Assembly: GCA_011250595.1 (NCBI GenBank)
Contig: JAANMP010000020.1
Location: forward strand, 1 to 64,000
DNA from: Bacillus sp. MM2020_1
GTDB lineage: Bacteria > Bacillota > Bacilli > Bacillales > Cytobacillaceae
Length of the DNA stretch: 64,000 nucleotides
Reading direction: 5' to 3'
This document shows, one piece after another, positions 1 through 8,031 of this stretch (position 1 is the stretch's first letter; every line of letters starts with the position of its first letter). The notes beneath the pieces are model-generated. The model ran no database searches. It worked only from the letters and a program-made list of their open reading frames with translations, and had not been told where the DNA came from. A program made the position numbers and the translations under genes.

Positions 1-63
1 CTTGCATGTATTAGGCACGCCGCCAGCGTTCGTCCTGAGCCAGGATCAAACTCTCCAAGAAAG
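1..63 (-). rRNA. rrs: 16S ribosomal RNA, 5' end (partial)
   Basis: Read on the minus strand, this is the universal start of bacterial 16S rRNA, including AGAGTTTGATCCTGGCTCAG at about 35-54. It continues past the left edge of the window. The mature 5' end is placed near 63 by analogy with Bacillus 16S. The tandem promoters and boxA leader lie immediately upstream (143-295). Confidence 0.97.
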
Positions 64-142
64 TTGATTAGCTCATTTGTTACGTTGGCTTAGCTTCATT
101 TCTGAAACTAATAATTTTTGTTTGTTTGCACGATTTTGTTTG

Positions 143-160
143 TTTAGTTTTCAAAGAACA
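143..160 (-). promoter_or_regulatory. rrn leader boxA antitermination element
   Basis: The minus strand reads TGTTCTTTGAAAACTAAA. This matches the boxA-like leader element found upstream of 16S in Firmicutes, where the Nus factors bind to prevent premature termination of rRNA transcripts. It lies between promoter P2 and the mature 16S end. Confidence 0.75.
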
Positions 161-181
161 ATTTGATGAGACAACTTTTAT

Positions 182-295
182 ATCATAACATTTTTCTTTA
201 CTCATTGTCAACAACTAATTAATATTTTCTCAGAAAAGTTTAATAGTTTCGGTGACAACTTTTACATCTTATCATTAATCAATAATCATTGTCAA
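182..295 (-). promoter_or_regulatory. Tandem rrn promoters P1 and P2
   Basis: Two sigma-A promoters read towards the 16S gene. P1 has TTGACA (295-290) and TAAGAT (271-266) with an 18-nt spacer. P2 has TTGACA (211-206) and TATGAT (187-182), also with an 18-nt spacer. Both -35 boxes sit in the same context (GTTGTTGACAATGA), so the two units look duplicated. Paired promoters are usual for Bacillus rrn operons. Confidence 0.85.
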
Positions 296-490
296 CAACA
301 ACTTAACATTTTTTTAAATGGTTAGTTGGTTTCGTTGACAGCTATTACATAATATCACCCCTGCTTTATTAATACAAATGAAATTTTTTACAAACAAAAA
401 CTACTCACCATGCCAGCCTAATATATAAGTTAATTTTTTTAATATTATGATAAAATGAGTTATATATCTTCATATAAAGGGGAACGTAAA

Positions 491-1108
491 TTGCTGTCAT
501 TTATTATAGTTGTTATTGTATTGTTTCTGATTCCGGGTCCAGCTGTTTTACTTATCATTTCTAAAACTGCTCAAGGCGGGAGGAAAACTGGTATTATTAC
601 CGGCATTGGGATAGCAATCGGTGATTTAATCCATACGATTGCAGCCGTGCTCGGGCTTTCTGCTATTCTAATGACCTCAGCACTCGCCTTTGAAATCGTC
701 AAATATCTAGGTGCCGCCTATTTGATCTTTTTAGGAATAAAGTCATTGCTTGAAAAGTCGAAAAAACAAGAACAGCTCCCCCCTAAAAAGAGCAGCACTG
801 TGACATCGTTTCGCCAGGCCTTGTTGATTGAATTGCTTAATCCCAAAACTGCTCTCTTTTTCTTAGCCTTCTTACCACAGTTCGTCCATAACAACGGGAC
901 CCATGTTGTCATTCAACTACTAACACTCGGTCTGACCTTTGTATTAATGAGCATATTGTACACGACACTTTTAACATTCCTGACAAGCTCCATTGGTGAA
1001 AGACTTTTCTCAAACCAAAACAACTGGCTCGCACGCTGGCAAGGGAAGGTTGTTGGAGCAATATATATTGGCTTAGGAATAAAACTGGTTCTTCAAACTC
1101 AAAAATAA
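491..1108 (+). CDS. LysE/RhtB-family amino-acid exporter
   Basis: About 205 residues forming an integral membrane protein of the LysE superfamily, which exports amino acids or related metabolites by proton exchange. The family signature is present: an N-terminal helix ending in PGP (IPGPAVLLI), then a glycine-rich GGRKTGIITGIGIAIGD segment, a lysine-rich cytoplasmic loop near residue 95, and LLNPKTALFFLAFLPQF in the second half. The TTG at 491 is chosen over an in-frame ATG at 455 because AAAGGGG lies just upstream of it and the protein then begins directly with the first membrane helix, as in the family. Substrate cannot be told from sequence. A hairpin terminator follows. Confidence 0.88.
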   Translation: MLSFIIVVIVLFLIPGPAVLLIISKTAQGGRKTGIITGIGIAIGDLIHTIAAVLGLSAILMTSALAFEIVKYLGAAYLIFLGIKSLLEKSKKQEQLPPKKSSTVTSFRQALLIELLNPKTALFFLAFLPQFVHNNGTHVVIQLLTLGLTFVLMSILYTTLLTFLTSSIGERLFSNQNNWLARWQGKVVGAIYIGLGIKLVLQTQK

Positions 1109-1133
1109 AGGCATCTGCCCAATGCCTTTTTTT
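1107..1133 (+). terminator. Rho-independent terminator after the LysE-family gene
   Basis: AAAGGCAT and ATGCCTTT form an 8-bp stem around a 7-nt loop, followed by a run of T. It overlaps the stop codon of the exporter gene. Confidence 0.8.
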
Positions 1134-1151
1134 CCAAAAAAGTGAAATGGA

Positions 1152-1880
1152 TTATCCCTCCACGAACTTCTTTATTCTTTGATAGATTGTTTTATCATTA
1201 ATTTTTTTGAACATCCCAATGCTTGGACTAAGATTTGCCTCAATAATAAATAACCTTCCATCAACTGTAATCCCTATATCTAATCCAAATACATTTGAAT
1301 CAGGGTAAAATTCCTGCAATTCATACGCGGTTACTAGTGAAATATTATCCATTTCTACGGTCAATTCCGCAAAGTCTATTCCCTCTATATCTGATTTTTC
1401 ATAAGCTTGTTCTAATGTTTGAATTCCTTTTACCACGTTCGTTATGAAGTAACCATCCTCCGCTACTTTAACAATTTTCCCGGTAACTTCCCATTCAATT
1501 GCAGTTTTCTTCCGCTGGACCATAACTCGGATATCAAATGGATTCCCTTCAATCGTAGCCAATGGGATCCTTTGTTGGACAATGTGGAGCTTATTTTTCT
1601 GCAGGATCTTGTCCAAGAACTCCTGAAGAAGATAGCTGTCGAGGATCATTTTATTTTTATTATTGTGAATTTCATACTGATTTACCCCACACTTGGATAC
1701 CTGGACAACTCCATAACCCTGCTTCCCCTCGCTTGGTTTAGCGACAACCGTTCCATATTCATTTAAAAGCTTCCAAAATGCAGTTTCTGAGAATAAATGA
1801 GTCTTAGGCAAGTAATCTACAAGTGTCTTATTTTCCATCATCATATGATATTTTGTCCATTTTCCATAGGAATAACTCAT
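1152..1880 (-). CDS. YheC/YheD-family ATP-grasp protein (endospore coat-associated type)
   Basis: 242 residues with an ATP-grasp fold related to B. subtilis YheC and YheD, which are associated with the spore coat. The nucleotide-binding lysine strand is GTVVAKPSEGKQGYGVV (about residues 43-59). A central DIRVMVQRK strand follows. The Mg-binding end is FGLDIGITVDGRLFIIEANL with the final EANLSPS. It is shorter than full-length YheC (about 360 residues) and seems to lack the N-terminal part of that family. The start follows a strong AAGGGGGCGGG ribosome binding site. Ligase substrate is unknown. It stands alone, divergent from the Cys-rich gene at 2070. Confidence 0.85.
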   Translation of the reverse strand: MSYSYGKWTKYHMMMENKTLVDYLPKTHLFSETAFWKLLNEYGTVVAKPSEGKQGYGVVQVSKCGVNQYEIHNNKNKMILDSYLLQEFLDKILQKNKLHIVQQRIPLATIEGNPFDIRVMVQRKKTAIEWEVTGKIVKVAEDGYFITNVVKGIQTLEQAYEKSDIEGIDFAELTVEMDNISLVTAYELQEFYPDSNVFGLDIGITVDGRLFIIEANLSPSIGMFKKINDKTIYQRIKKFVEG

Positions 1881-2069
1881 ACACCCGCCCCCTTTCGTTA
1901 GAGAGACTTATCTTATTATTCTATTCAAAGCTGTCCCGATGTTCTTGGATGTTTGTCCAAAAGAACATCAGTCTTAAAAATTGGCAAGAAAAATTTGATA
2001 TGACCATGTCCTTAATTTTTCTTATGCATATATTAATTTGAAAAACCTTTTTGAAAGGGGGTTATACAA

Positions 2070-2330
2070 ATGGGATGTCGCAAAGAAAAAAGCGATTGTA
2101 GCTGCAAGAAAGATTGTTTATGTCGCATTTTAAAAAAATTCAAGCATAGCGAAGTAACGATCAGAACAAAATCCGGTGATTTATTTACTGGGGAGCTAAT
2201 ACGTGTAACAAACGACTGCTGCGTAAAAATCATTGAGCCAGATATGGTATCTCCTTTTGTTACGGAACGATTGACAGTTATCCGTTGTAAGGACATCGAA
2301 AGCTTTTCCGTCGATTTACTTAGCGGTTGA
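2070..2330 (+). CDS. Small Cys-rich protein with an Sm-like beta-rich C-terminal part
   Basis: 86 residues that I do not recognise as a named family. The first 20 residues are cysteine- and lysine-rich (MGCRKEKSDCSCKKDCLC). The rest alternates like five short beta-strands (SEVTIRTKSGDLFTGELI, DCCVKIIEP, LTVIRCKDIESFSV), a pattern resembling the Sm/LSm small barrel or a spore surface protein that forms disulphides. A good ribosome binding site (GAAAGGGGG) precedes the ATG. CATATATTA at 2027-2035 resembles a sigma-K -10 box, which would fit a late sporulation protein, but I see no convincing -35. Function is unknown. Confidence 0.75.
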   Translation: MGCRKEKSDCSCKKDCLCRILKKFKHSEVTIRTKSGDLFTGELIRVTNDCCVKIIEPDMVSPFVTERLTVIRCKDIESFSVDLLSG

Positions 2331-2348
2331 TGGCTCTAAAAGTCCGAA

Positions 2349-2380
2349 GTAAGGCAGTGACAATACCGTCACTGCCTTAC
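2349..2380. terminator. Bidirectional terminator between convergent genes
   Basis: A perfect 13-bp stem (GTAAGGCAGTGAC with its complement) closes a 6-nt loop between the Cys-rich gene and the convergent glycosyltransferase. It overlaps the latter's TAA at 2377-2379. Confidence 0.85.
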
Positions 2381-3069
2381 CTTATGTTATCGAAGTGTTT
2401 TTCAATCGAAGGGGGATGACCGATGAAATGACTTTGCCTTCTTAAAAACTGCGCCTTTGCATCTGAATGATGATGACGAGGGTCATTGTAACGTATATAG
2501 GCATAGTGCTCCTTCGATAACGAATACATTTTCAGCCCATTCTCAAAACAAAGTCGCTGAAACCCGCTATCCTCGCCCACATTCACATCGGGAAAGCGAA
2601 TCTTATCGTGGATTTTCTTCTTGAAAGCGAGCGTGGCCCCACTTAAAAAGTAGGAACTTTTATACGGACCATTGTTCACAATCCAACGATTTTCACGATT
2701 AGGATTATACAAGCGCAGCTCATGATTTTTTTTAAAATAAATGTAAAAGCTGCTTTTACCCACTACATCTGCGTCCGTTTGAACAAGAGTCCCATACACT
2801 TCCCTTAGGTAGTCGTGACCGTAATAGTCATCATCATCCATTTTTGTGACAAAATCATAATGGGCTTCGCTAACCCCTTGATTTAAACATGTTCCCAAAC
2901 TTACTCCCTCTGGAAAGCGGAGAATTTTATGTTCAGCAAAATCCACTGCCATCACAGAAGAATTAACAATAATAATCAGTTCTTTTTCGACCAACGTTTG
3001 TCTCTTGAAATTCTCGATAATGTTAGGGACAAAATCCTGCCGATTCGTGCAGGCTATGACAGAAATCAT
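2377..3069 (-). CDS. Family 2 glycosyltransferase (second of a tandem pair)
   Basis: 230 residues with a GT-A fold. The N-terminal MISVIACTNRQDFVPNIIEN nucleotide-binding strand is followed by KELIIIVNS and the metal-binding acidic motif KMDDDDYY (about residues 95-102). FLSGATLAFKK and GEDSGFQ complete the acceptor half. It resembles its upstream neighbour throughout (MDDDDYYGHDYL against FDDDDYYSPVYL), so the two arose by duplication. Its ATG overlaps the neighbour's TGA by 4 nt, so the pair is translationally coupled. No membrane segments are seen. It probably transfers a sugar onto a surface or spore polysaccharide. The exact donor is unknown. Confidence 0.88.
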   Translation of the reverse strand: MISVIACTNRQDFVPNIIENFKRQTLVEKELIIIVNSSVMAVDFAEHKILRFPEGVSLGTCLNQGVSEAHYDFVTKMDDDDYYGHDYLREVYGTLVQTDADVVGKSSFYIYFKKNHELRLYNPNRENRWIVNNGPYKSSYFLSGATLAFKKKIHDKIRFPDVNVGEDSGFQRLCFENGLKMYSLSKEHYAYIRYNDPRHHHSDAKAQFLRRQSHFIGHPPSIEKHFDNIR

Positions 3070-3761
3070 AAGGTCCCTCCCCCATCACGCACATACTCCT
3101 CAAACGTATCCGTCACCGCAATCCTTCGGCATTGTTTTTGAAAGGTCTCATCAAGGACCCGCCAGGAATGCTGATGACTCTCCGGGTAGCGAATCAGGAC
3201 ATAATCGTGAAGGCTCCCTGAATATAAGGATAGCTTTTGGTCAAGGCAATCCTTTTGAAATTGTATATCCTCGCCATTATTCAAGGCCTGGAACGGAGCC
3301 TTTTCAAGCACTTCCTTTTTAAAAACTAACGTCCCTCCTGCCAGAAACACCCTTTTATTTTTCAAAAAGAAAGAATTCATCCCCGGCCGGAATACCGTTA
3401 ATAGCTTATCTTTTTTAAAATAAACAAAAATCCCTGCCTTTCCCACGACGTCTGCACCTTTATCCTTTAACACGCGAAGGGCATTTTCCAAGTATACCGG
3501 TGAATAATAATCATCATCGTCAAATTTTGCGATTGTCTCATAGCGTGCCTTCATGGAACCAAAATTCAGACACTCCCCCAATGTATTCTTTTCATCCAGT
3601 TGAAAAACTCTTATATTAGGTGCAGCCAAGTTTTCAAGCTTGAGATTATTCTTGTTTAAAATAATAATGAGTTCTTTCTCCTTCAGGTTTTGCCGCGAAA
3701 AATTCTCAAGCACCCGCTCAAGCATGTTTTCTCTGAACGTACTAGTAACGACTGTTACCAA
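3066..3761 (-). CDS. Family 2 glycosyltransferase (first of a tandem pair)
   Basis: About 231 residues with a GT-A fold. It begins VTVVTSTFRENML, has KELIIILNKN, the acidic metal site KFDDDDYY, and AGGTLVFKK in the acceptor domain. A TTG start at 3761 is preferred over an in-frame ATG at 3782. AGGGGG lies about 7 nt upstream of the TTG, and this start makes the N-terminus match its paralogue (MISVIACTN). The stop overlaps the start of the next glycosyltransferase by 4 nt. It stands divergent from the epimerase-like gene at 3838, and the shared gap of about 75 bp presumably holds promoters for both. Confidence 0.87.
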   Translation of the reverse strand: MVTVVTSTFRENMLERVLENFSRQNLKEKELIIILNKNNLKLENLAAPNIRVFQLDEKNTLGECLNFGSMKARYETIAKFDDDDYYSPVYLENALRVLKDKGADVVGKAGIFVYFKKDKLLTVFRPGMNSFFLKNKRVFLAGGTLVFKKEVLEKAPFQALNNGEDIQFQKDCLDQKLSLYSGSLHDYVLIRYPESHQHSWRVLDETFQKQCRRIAVTDTFEEYVRDGGGTL

Positions 3762-3837
3762 GATTGTCCACCCCCTACCCATACCAATCTTTATTTATTT
3801 CATAATATGTAAGAGACTTGAAAAATAGAGGTGAAAC

Positions 3838-4797
3838 ATGGAAAAGAAAGTGCTGATTACGGGAGTGGCGGGATTCCTGGGTTCACAGCTTGCGAAGGAT
3901 TTACTTGCAGCCGGATGTGTTGTCGTTGGAGTCGATAATTTATCATCCGGAAAAATAACCAATATAAAGGGTCTCCCGGAAGGCCGGTTTATTTTTAAAG
4001 AGATGGATGTCTGTTCGCGGAAAATACTTACTGACCCTGACTTTTTAAACGTTCAGGAAATTTACCATCTTGCCTCTGCTGCCTCTCCAAAATATTATCA
4101 AGCAAGCCCGTTTGAAACTATTAATGTAAATACGCTTGGAACGAAAAATATGCTCGAACTGGCCAAAAGGAAGCAAGCGAAGATTGTTTATACCAGTACA
4201 AGTGAGGCTTATGGTGACCCGGAAGTGCATCCGCAGCCGGAAACTTATCGAGGAAACGTCAATACATGGGGACCGCGTGCCTGTTACGATGAAGCGAAAC
4301 GATTAGGAGAGGTCCTTTGCTATTTGTATTTTACGGAATATCAAATAAAGGTAAAGGTAGCGCGGATTTTTAACACGTATTCAGCAGGACTGGCGAACGA
4401 TGATGGCCGCGTGATTTCTAACTTTGTCACCCAAGCGCTAACAGGGGAGGACATGACCGTTTATGGAGATGGAACGCAGACGCGGTCATTTTGCTATGTG
4501 ACCGATACACTAAACGGACTAAAGCTTTTAATGGAAAAAGATGAGGCCAACGGGGAAATCATTAATATCGGCAACCCCATGGAATATTCGATCATAGAAT
4601 TAGCACATTTGGTAAAAACATTGTCTAATTCAGCAAGTAACATCACATTTCATCCCCTGCCGGTAGACGACCCAAAGGTCAGGCGACCGGTAATTGACAA
4701 AGCAAAGAAATTGTTAGGTTGGGAGCCAAAAATAACATTGGAAAATGGATTAAAAGAAACCATTGAGGAGTATAAAAAAAAACTTAATCAGCCATAA
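3838..4797 (+). CDS. NAD-dependent sugar epimerase/decarboxylase, UDP-xylose-synthase-like
   Basis: 319 residues of the extended short-chain dehydrogenase family. The NAD-binding GVAGFLGS is at residues 9-16. The catalytic set is TSTSE (119-123) with Tyr150 and Lys154 in CYDEAK. HLASAASPKYY and GDGTQTRSFCYVTD are typical of UDP-glucuronate decarboxylase (UDP-xylose synthase), which would use the UDP-glucuronate produced by the ugd product at 12041. The C-terminus (LLGWEPKITLENGL) is also family-typical. A related but decayed C-terminal fragment lies at 9569-9688. The alternative assignment is another nucleotide-sugar 4-epimerase or dehydratase. Confidence 0.85.
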   Translation: MEKKVLITGVAGFLGSQLAKDLLAAGCVVVGVDNLSSGKITNIKGLPEGRFIFKEMDVCSRKILTDPDFLNVQEIYHLASAASPKYYQASPFETINVNTLGTKNMLELAKRKQAKIVYTSTSEAYGDPEVHPQPETYRGNVNTWGPRACYDEAKRLGEVLCYLYFTEYQIKVKVARIFNTYSAGLANDDGRVISNFVTQALTGEDMTVYGDGTQTRSFCYVTDTLNGLKLLMEKDEANGEIINIGNPMEYSIIELAHLVKTLSNSASNITFHPLPVDDPKVRRPVIDKAKKLLGWEPKITLENGLKETIEEYKKKLNQP

Positions 4798-4863
4798 ATA
4801 CCTGCGACAGCTTGGATTCGCTCCAACAAAAGAATCCGTCCCTACATGCCCTCACATCGAAGA

Positions 4864-4888
4864 AACCCCTTGAAGTCCTCAAGGGGTT
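4864..4888. terminator. Terminator after the UXS-like gene
   Basis: AACCCCTTGA and TCAAGGGGTT form a perfect 10-bp stem with a 5-nt loop, followed on the plus strand by ATTTTCT. It serves the plus-strand gene ending at 4797. Confidence 0.8.
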
Positions 4889-4921
4889 ATTTTCTATCAC
4901 ATCATTCATCTAGTGAAATTA

Positions 4922-6664
4922 CTACAAAATGTTATATAGAAGGTAAAAATGTTTATTTTGTTGCAGCCCAAAATTGCTTAAGCTATCAATGATCAAATCC
5001 TTTTTGTCATGATCAAGAACAATAATCGCATCTATCTTACACTCTTGTAATTTTTGGACTGCAGCAGGTATTTTTTTACTCTTATTGGTATCAATCAACT
5101 TTTCCACCTTAATACCACTCTTTATGGCAATCCTCGCTTTATAATTTCTGCAGGCTCTTTCCGGCCCAATAACAATAACCTTCGGCAGACGTCCTTTTAC
5201 CTGGTGGAAGGAGCGAAATATGGCTCTTGAAGAAGCAATCTGTATTTCATTCACTGTCGCAAGACCATCTTTATTCGAAAGAGAACCTTTATGAATTCGA
5301 TAATCTAATAAAACCTTCTCAACCTTTTCCATTTCACCTTTTTCGAGTAATTTTAGCCATAAATCATAATCATAGGCTATTTTGAATCGAGGGTCGTATC
5401 CCCCTACTTCCCAGAAAACATCCTTTGAGAACATGACCGAGCTATGGGTCAAAGGACAGCCCCAATAAATAATGTTTCTAATTTCTTCCCTTGAGGTATG
5501 CTGGTTTCTCCAAGTCGTCAATCCCTCATAAACCGAATCAGGAATATCAGCATCCCCCGAAATACATTTGATCCATGTTCCCACTCCAACCAATTGGGGG
5601 TGTTCCTGAATATAGTTAACTTGTTCTTCAATTCTGGTCGGATAGCTATTATCATCTGCATCCTGAATAGCAATCCAGTCTCCCCTTGCCTGGCTAATAC
5701 CTAAATTCAAAGCATTGGCCGCCCCTTGGTTCTTCTCTAGATGAATCACCTTAACCCTGTCGTCTTGTATTCGATCTAAAATTTGTTTTGTTGAATCACT
5801 GGAACCATCATTTACAATGATAATTTCTAAGTTTGAATAAGATTGGGCAAGGGCATTATTGAGCGCTTCTTCCAAAAACCTTTCCCCGTTATGGACGGCC
5901 ATCACCATTGACACAAGGCCATTCCTACTCATACCAGCCTTCCAATCCTTTAATATCTTTTCATAATTAAAATTTTCACCATCAATCATCTTATCTAAAG
6001 CATGACCAAAGTCGATAACGACTCTATTTGTATGATTTGCCAGCCGTGGAGCTAGAACGGTAGCGGGAATTCCAGCCGCTACAAGGGCAATATCCCAATC
6101 CCTTGAAGCTAGGTCCTGATAAGCTTCTTCAATTTGCTCAAAACCTTCAAGTACCCTTGTATACGTTATATTATAGCCTTCCTTTATAAAAAACGGTGCT
6201 GCTTCAGCAGCACGTCTTCCCACTAATGCTATTTTTCTGTCTTTTAAGATCGTCCAGAATTGCAAATTCTTAATCATGTCGTGCGTAATAAAAGCAGAGC
6301 AAATTTTCTCAGGCTTAAAGTCTAAATTGTGTAGAAGCCGACCTGTCAGTTTAGCGGTCTCCTTATCTTCCCATGCTTGGCCCCAAGAAGCCGAAAGACC
6401 TACAATATCCGTTCTTCTTAATACTTTTTCTAATTCATTTTTAATCGTCGTCATCGACTCGGTGCCCCCTGAATATGCACTGTAGGATTCTAATAAAATA
6501 GTCCATTCAGGAAAAAGATTCCAACCAATGTACGCTATCTCAATATGTCTATAACGGCCAATTGAAAGTGGCTTTCCCTTTTGAAGGGCATCGTCTATAA
6601 ACATTAATACATCCCCAAGATTCAGCATGCATTTTTCATAATTTATCTGGTCATTGATCTCCAA
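4922..6664 (-). CDS. Fused glycosyltransferase: GT-D (DUF1792-like) domain, GT2 domain and extra C-terminal domain
   Basis: 580 residues in three parts. Residues 1 to about 240 form a GT-D-fold domain related to DUF1792, ending in RVVIDFGHALDKMIDGENFN. Residues about 250-480 are a family 2 glycosyltransferase (SMVMAVHNGERFLEEAL, IIIVNDGSSDST, and QDADDN as the metal site). Residues about 490-580 are a small alpha/beta domain starting KVIVIGPERAC. The TTG start has AGAGGAG 8 nt upstream. The same three parts exist unfused, in different order, in the two genes at 7024 and 8032. It is probably a bifunctional enzyme adding two sugars in succession. The usual D-x-E of GT-D enzymes appears here as H40-I-E42. 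Confidence 0.85.
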   Translation of the reverse strand: MEINDQINYEKCMLNLGDVLMFIDDALQKGKPLSIGRYRHIEIAYIGWNLFPEWTILLESYSAYSGGTESMTTIKNELEKVLRRTDIVGLSASWGQAWEDKETAKLTGRLLHNLDFKPEKICSAFITHDMIKNLQFWTILKDRKIALVGRRAAEAAPFFIKEGYNITYTRVLEGFEQIEEAYQDLASRDWDIALVAAGIPATVLAPRLANHTNRVVIDFGHALDKMIDGENFNYEKILKDWKAGMSRNGLVSMVMAVHNGERFLEEALNNALAQSYSNLEIIIVNDGSSDSTKQILDRIQDDRVKVIHLEKNQGAANALNLGISQARGDWIAIQDADDNSYPTRIEEQVNYIQEHPQLVGVGTWIKCISGDADIPDSVYEGLTTWRNQHTSREEIRNIIYWGCPLTHSSVMFSKDVFWEVGGYDPRFKIAYDYDLWLKLLEKGEMEKVEKVLLDYRIHKGSLSNKDGLATVNEIQIASSRAIFRSFHQVKGRLPKVIVIGPERACRNYKARIAIKSGIKVEKLIDTNKSKKIPAAVQKLQECKIDAIIVLDHDKKDLIIDSLSNFGLQQNKHFYLLYNIL

Positions 6665-6718
6665 TTTCTTATCACTCCTCTTAATGGAAATTCTATTGCG
6701 TTAGGTAAAGAATTATTA

Positions 6719-6961
6719 TTGACTTCCACAATGGGTATACGAGACGCCATTTGTCGCAATAAGGGCTATCTCCATGGAAAAGAGCCAAATATTATTTTAA
6801 TGGCGTCCCGAAATAAATGTAAATTCTTTAAGGGAAATTTTGCTCCTCATGTCAATATGAATGTTCAACGATATATTAATCGTAGAGAACTAAGGGACTG
6901 GGAAATTAAAGTTGAACTTTTATCAATAAAAGCCCGTTCATTTATTTTAGTTGAATCATAG
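6719..6961 (+). CDS. Uncertain small ORF between divergent glycosyltransferases
   Basis: An 80-codon frame with a TTG start and no clear ribosome binding site fills most of the 359-bp gap between the divergent glycosyltransferase genes. The translation (KGYLHGKEPNIILMASRNKC and following) looks protein-like in composition but matches no family I know. It could be a real small gene, a remnant or chance. Nothing else is recognisable in the gap apart from the ribosome binding site for the gene at 7024. Confidence 0.25.
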   Translation: MTSTMGIRDAICRNKGYLHGKEPNIILMASRNKCKFFKGNFAPHVNMNVQRYINRRELRDWEIKVELLSIKARSFILVES

Positions 6962-7023
6962 ACTAATAAAAATAGCGGAGAAGACCTTTAAATAATTGAA
7001 ATTATGGTGAGGAGAGGTATTCA

Positions 7024-7998
7024 ATGTTTGTATCTGTTGTAATGGCCGTCTATAATGGCGAAAAATTTATACAAGAAGCGATTGATAGTATTCTTTTACA
7101 AACATATGAGCACTACGAACTGATTATAGTTAATGATGCTTCAACAGATAATACTCCAAAGATTTTAGACAATATTACAAATGACAGAGTGCAAATTATA
7201 CATCTTCCTAGTAATCAAGGGGCAGCCGAGGCGCTTAACATAGGTATTGATCATGCAAAAGGAGGCTGGATTGCTATTCATGATGCGGATGATATAAGTG
7301 TACCTAACCGTCTAGAAAGACAAGTTAGTCATCTTTTAGAACATCCTGAGCTAGTTGCGTTAGGCTCTTGGATTAAGTGTATCCCAGGTGACAATCAATT
7401 CGAGGCAGGAAGAAACTGGTTTAGAACGACTTCCCAGATTGCTTCTGTTTTATATCATGGTTGTCCATTAACTCATGGAAGTGTAATGTTTTCAAGAAGT
7501 GCATATATAACAGCAGGAAAATATGATGCTAGCTTAAGAATTGCTTATGACTATGATCTCTGGACTAGACTTATTACCTTAGGACCAATAGAAAATGTAC
7601 CTGAGGTGCTTTATCACTATCGAAGATATAGCGAATCTCTATCTAATAAAAATGAGTATGAAACAGTGAAAGAATTATTTTACTCATTTTCAAATTATGT
7701 TAGAAATACAATATATAAAGACCGGCAACTATCCCCCAAATTCGTTGTAATTGGAAGTAAAGAAGGCTGTGAATTATTTGTAGAGCAGTCAAAATCCTCA
7801 ATTGAAATTACATTAATGATTTATAGGGCGGAAAGAAGTTATATTCGACGGCTCAAGTCGTGGTTTAAAAGTAGGAGATTAGATGGAGTAATTTTATTAG
7901 GTAGTGCACCCAATAAGAGGGAATTGATTACTTCACTACAAAATTGTGGAATGGAATATAATCGCAATATTTTCGAATTTTATAGTGGAGATATGTAA
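7024..7998 (+). CDS. Family 2 glycosyltransferase with extra C-terminal alpha/beta domain
   Basis: 324 residues. A GT2 catalytic domain (VSVVMAVYNGEKFIQEAI, LIIVNDASTDNT, HDADDIS metal site, and IAYDYDLWTRL in the acceptor region) is followed by about 90 residues beginning KFVVIGSKEGCELF. Both parts are homologous to the second and third parts of the fusion protein at 4922-6664. GAGGAGAGG precedes the ATG. The next gene begins 33 nt downstream and supplies the separate GT-D domain, so the two together equal the fused enzyme. Base composition is more AT-rich than the flanking nucleotide-sugar genes, suggesting acquisition from elsewhere. Confidence 0.87.
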   Translation: MFVSVVMAVYNGEKFIQEAIDSILLQTYEHYELIIVNDASTDNTPKILDNITNDRVQIIHLPSNQGAAEALNIGIDHAKGGWIAIHDADDISVPNRLERQVSHLLEHPELVALGSWIKCIPGDNQFEAGRNWFRTTSQIASVLYHGCPLTHGSVMFSRSAYITAGKYDASLRIAYDYDLWTRLITLGPIENVPEVLYHYRRYSESLSNKNEYETVKELFYSFSNYVRNTIYKDRQLSPKFVVIGSKEGCELFVEQSKSSIEITLMIYRAERSYIRRLKSWFKSRRLDGVILLGSAPNKRELITSLQNCGMEYNRNIFEFYSGDM

Positions 7999-8031
7999 TA
8001 AATAAATAAATATTTAGTAGGGGGTAATTCT

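Noticed and set aside
1937-1969. Hairpin GATGTTCTT/AAGAACATC between yheC-like and Cys-rich genes
   Set aside because: It could be regulatory, but no gene ends here and there is no T-run, so I do not call it a terminator.
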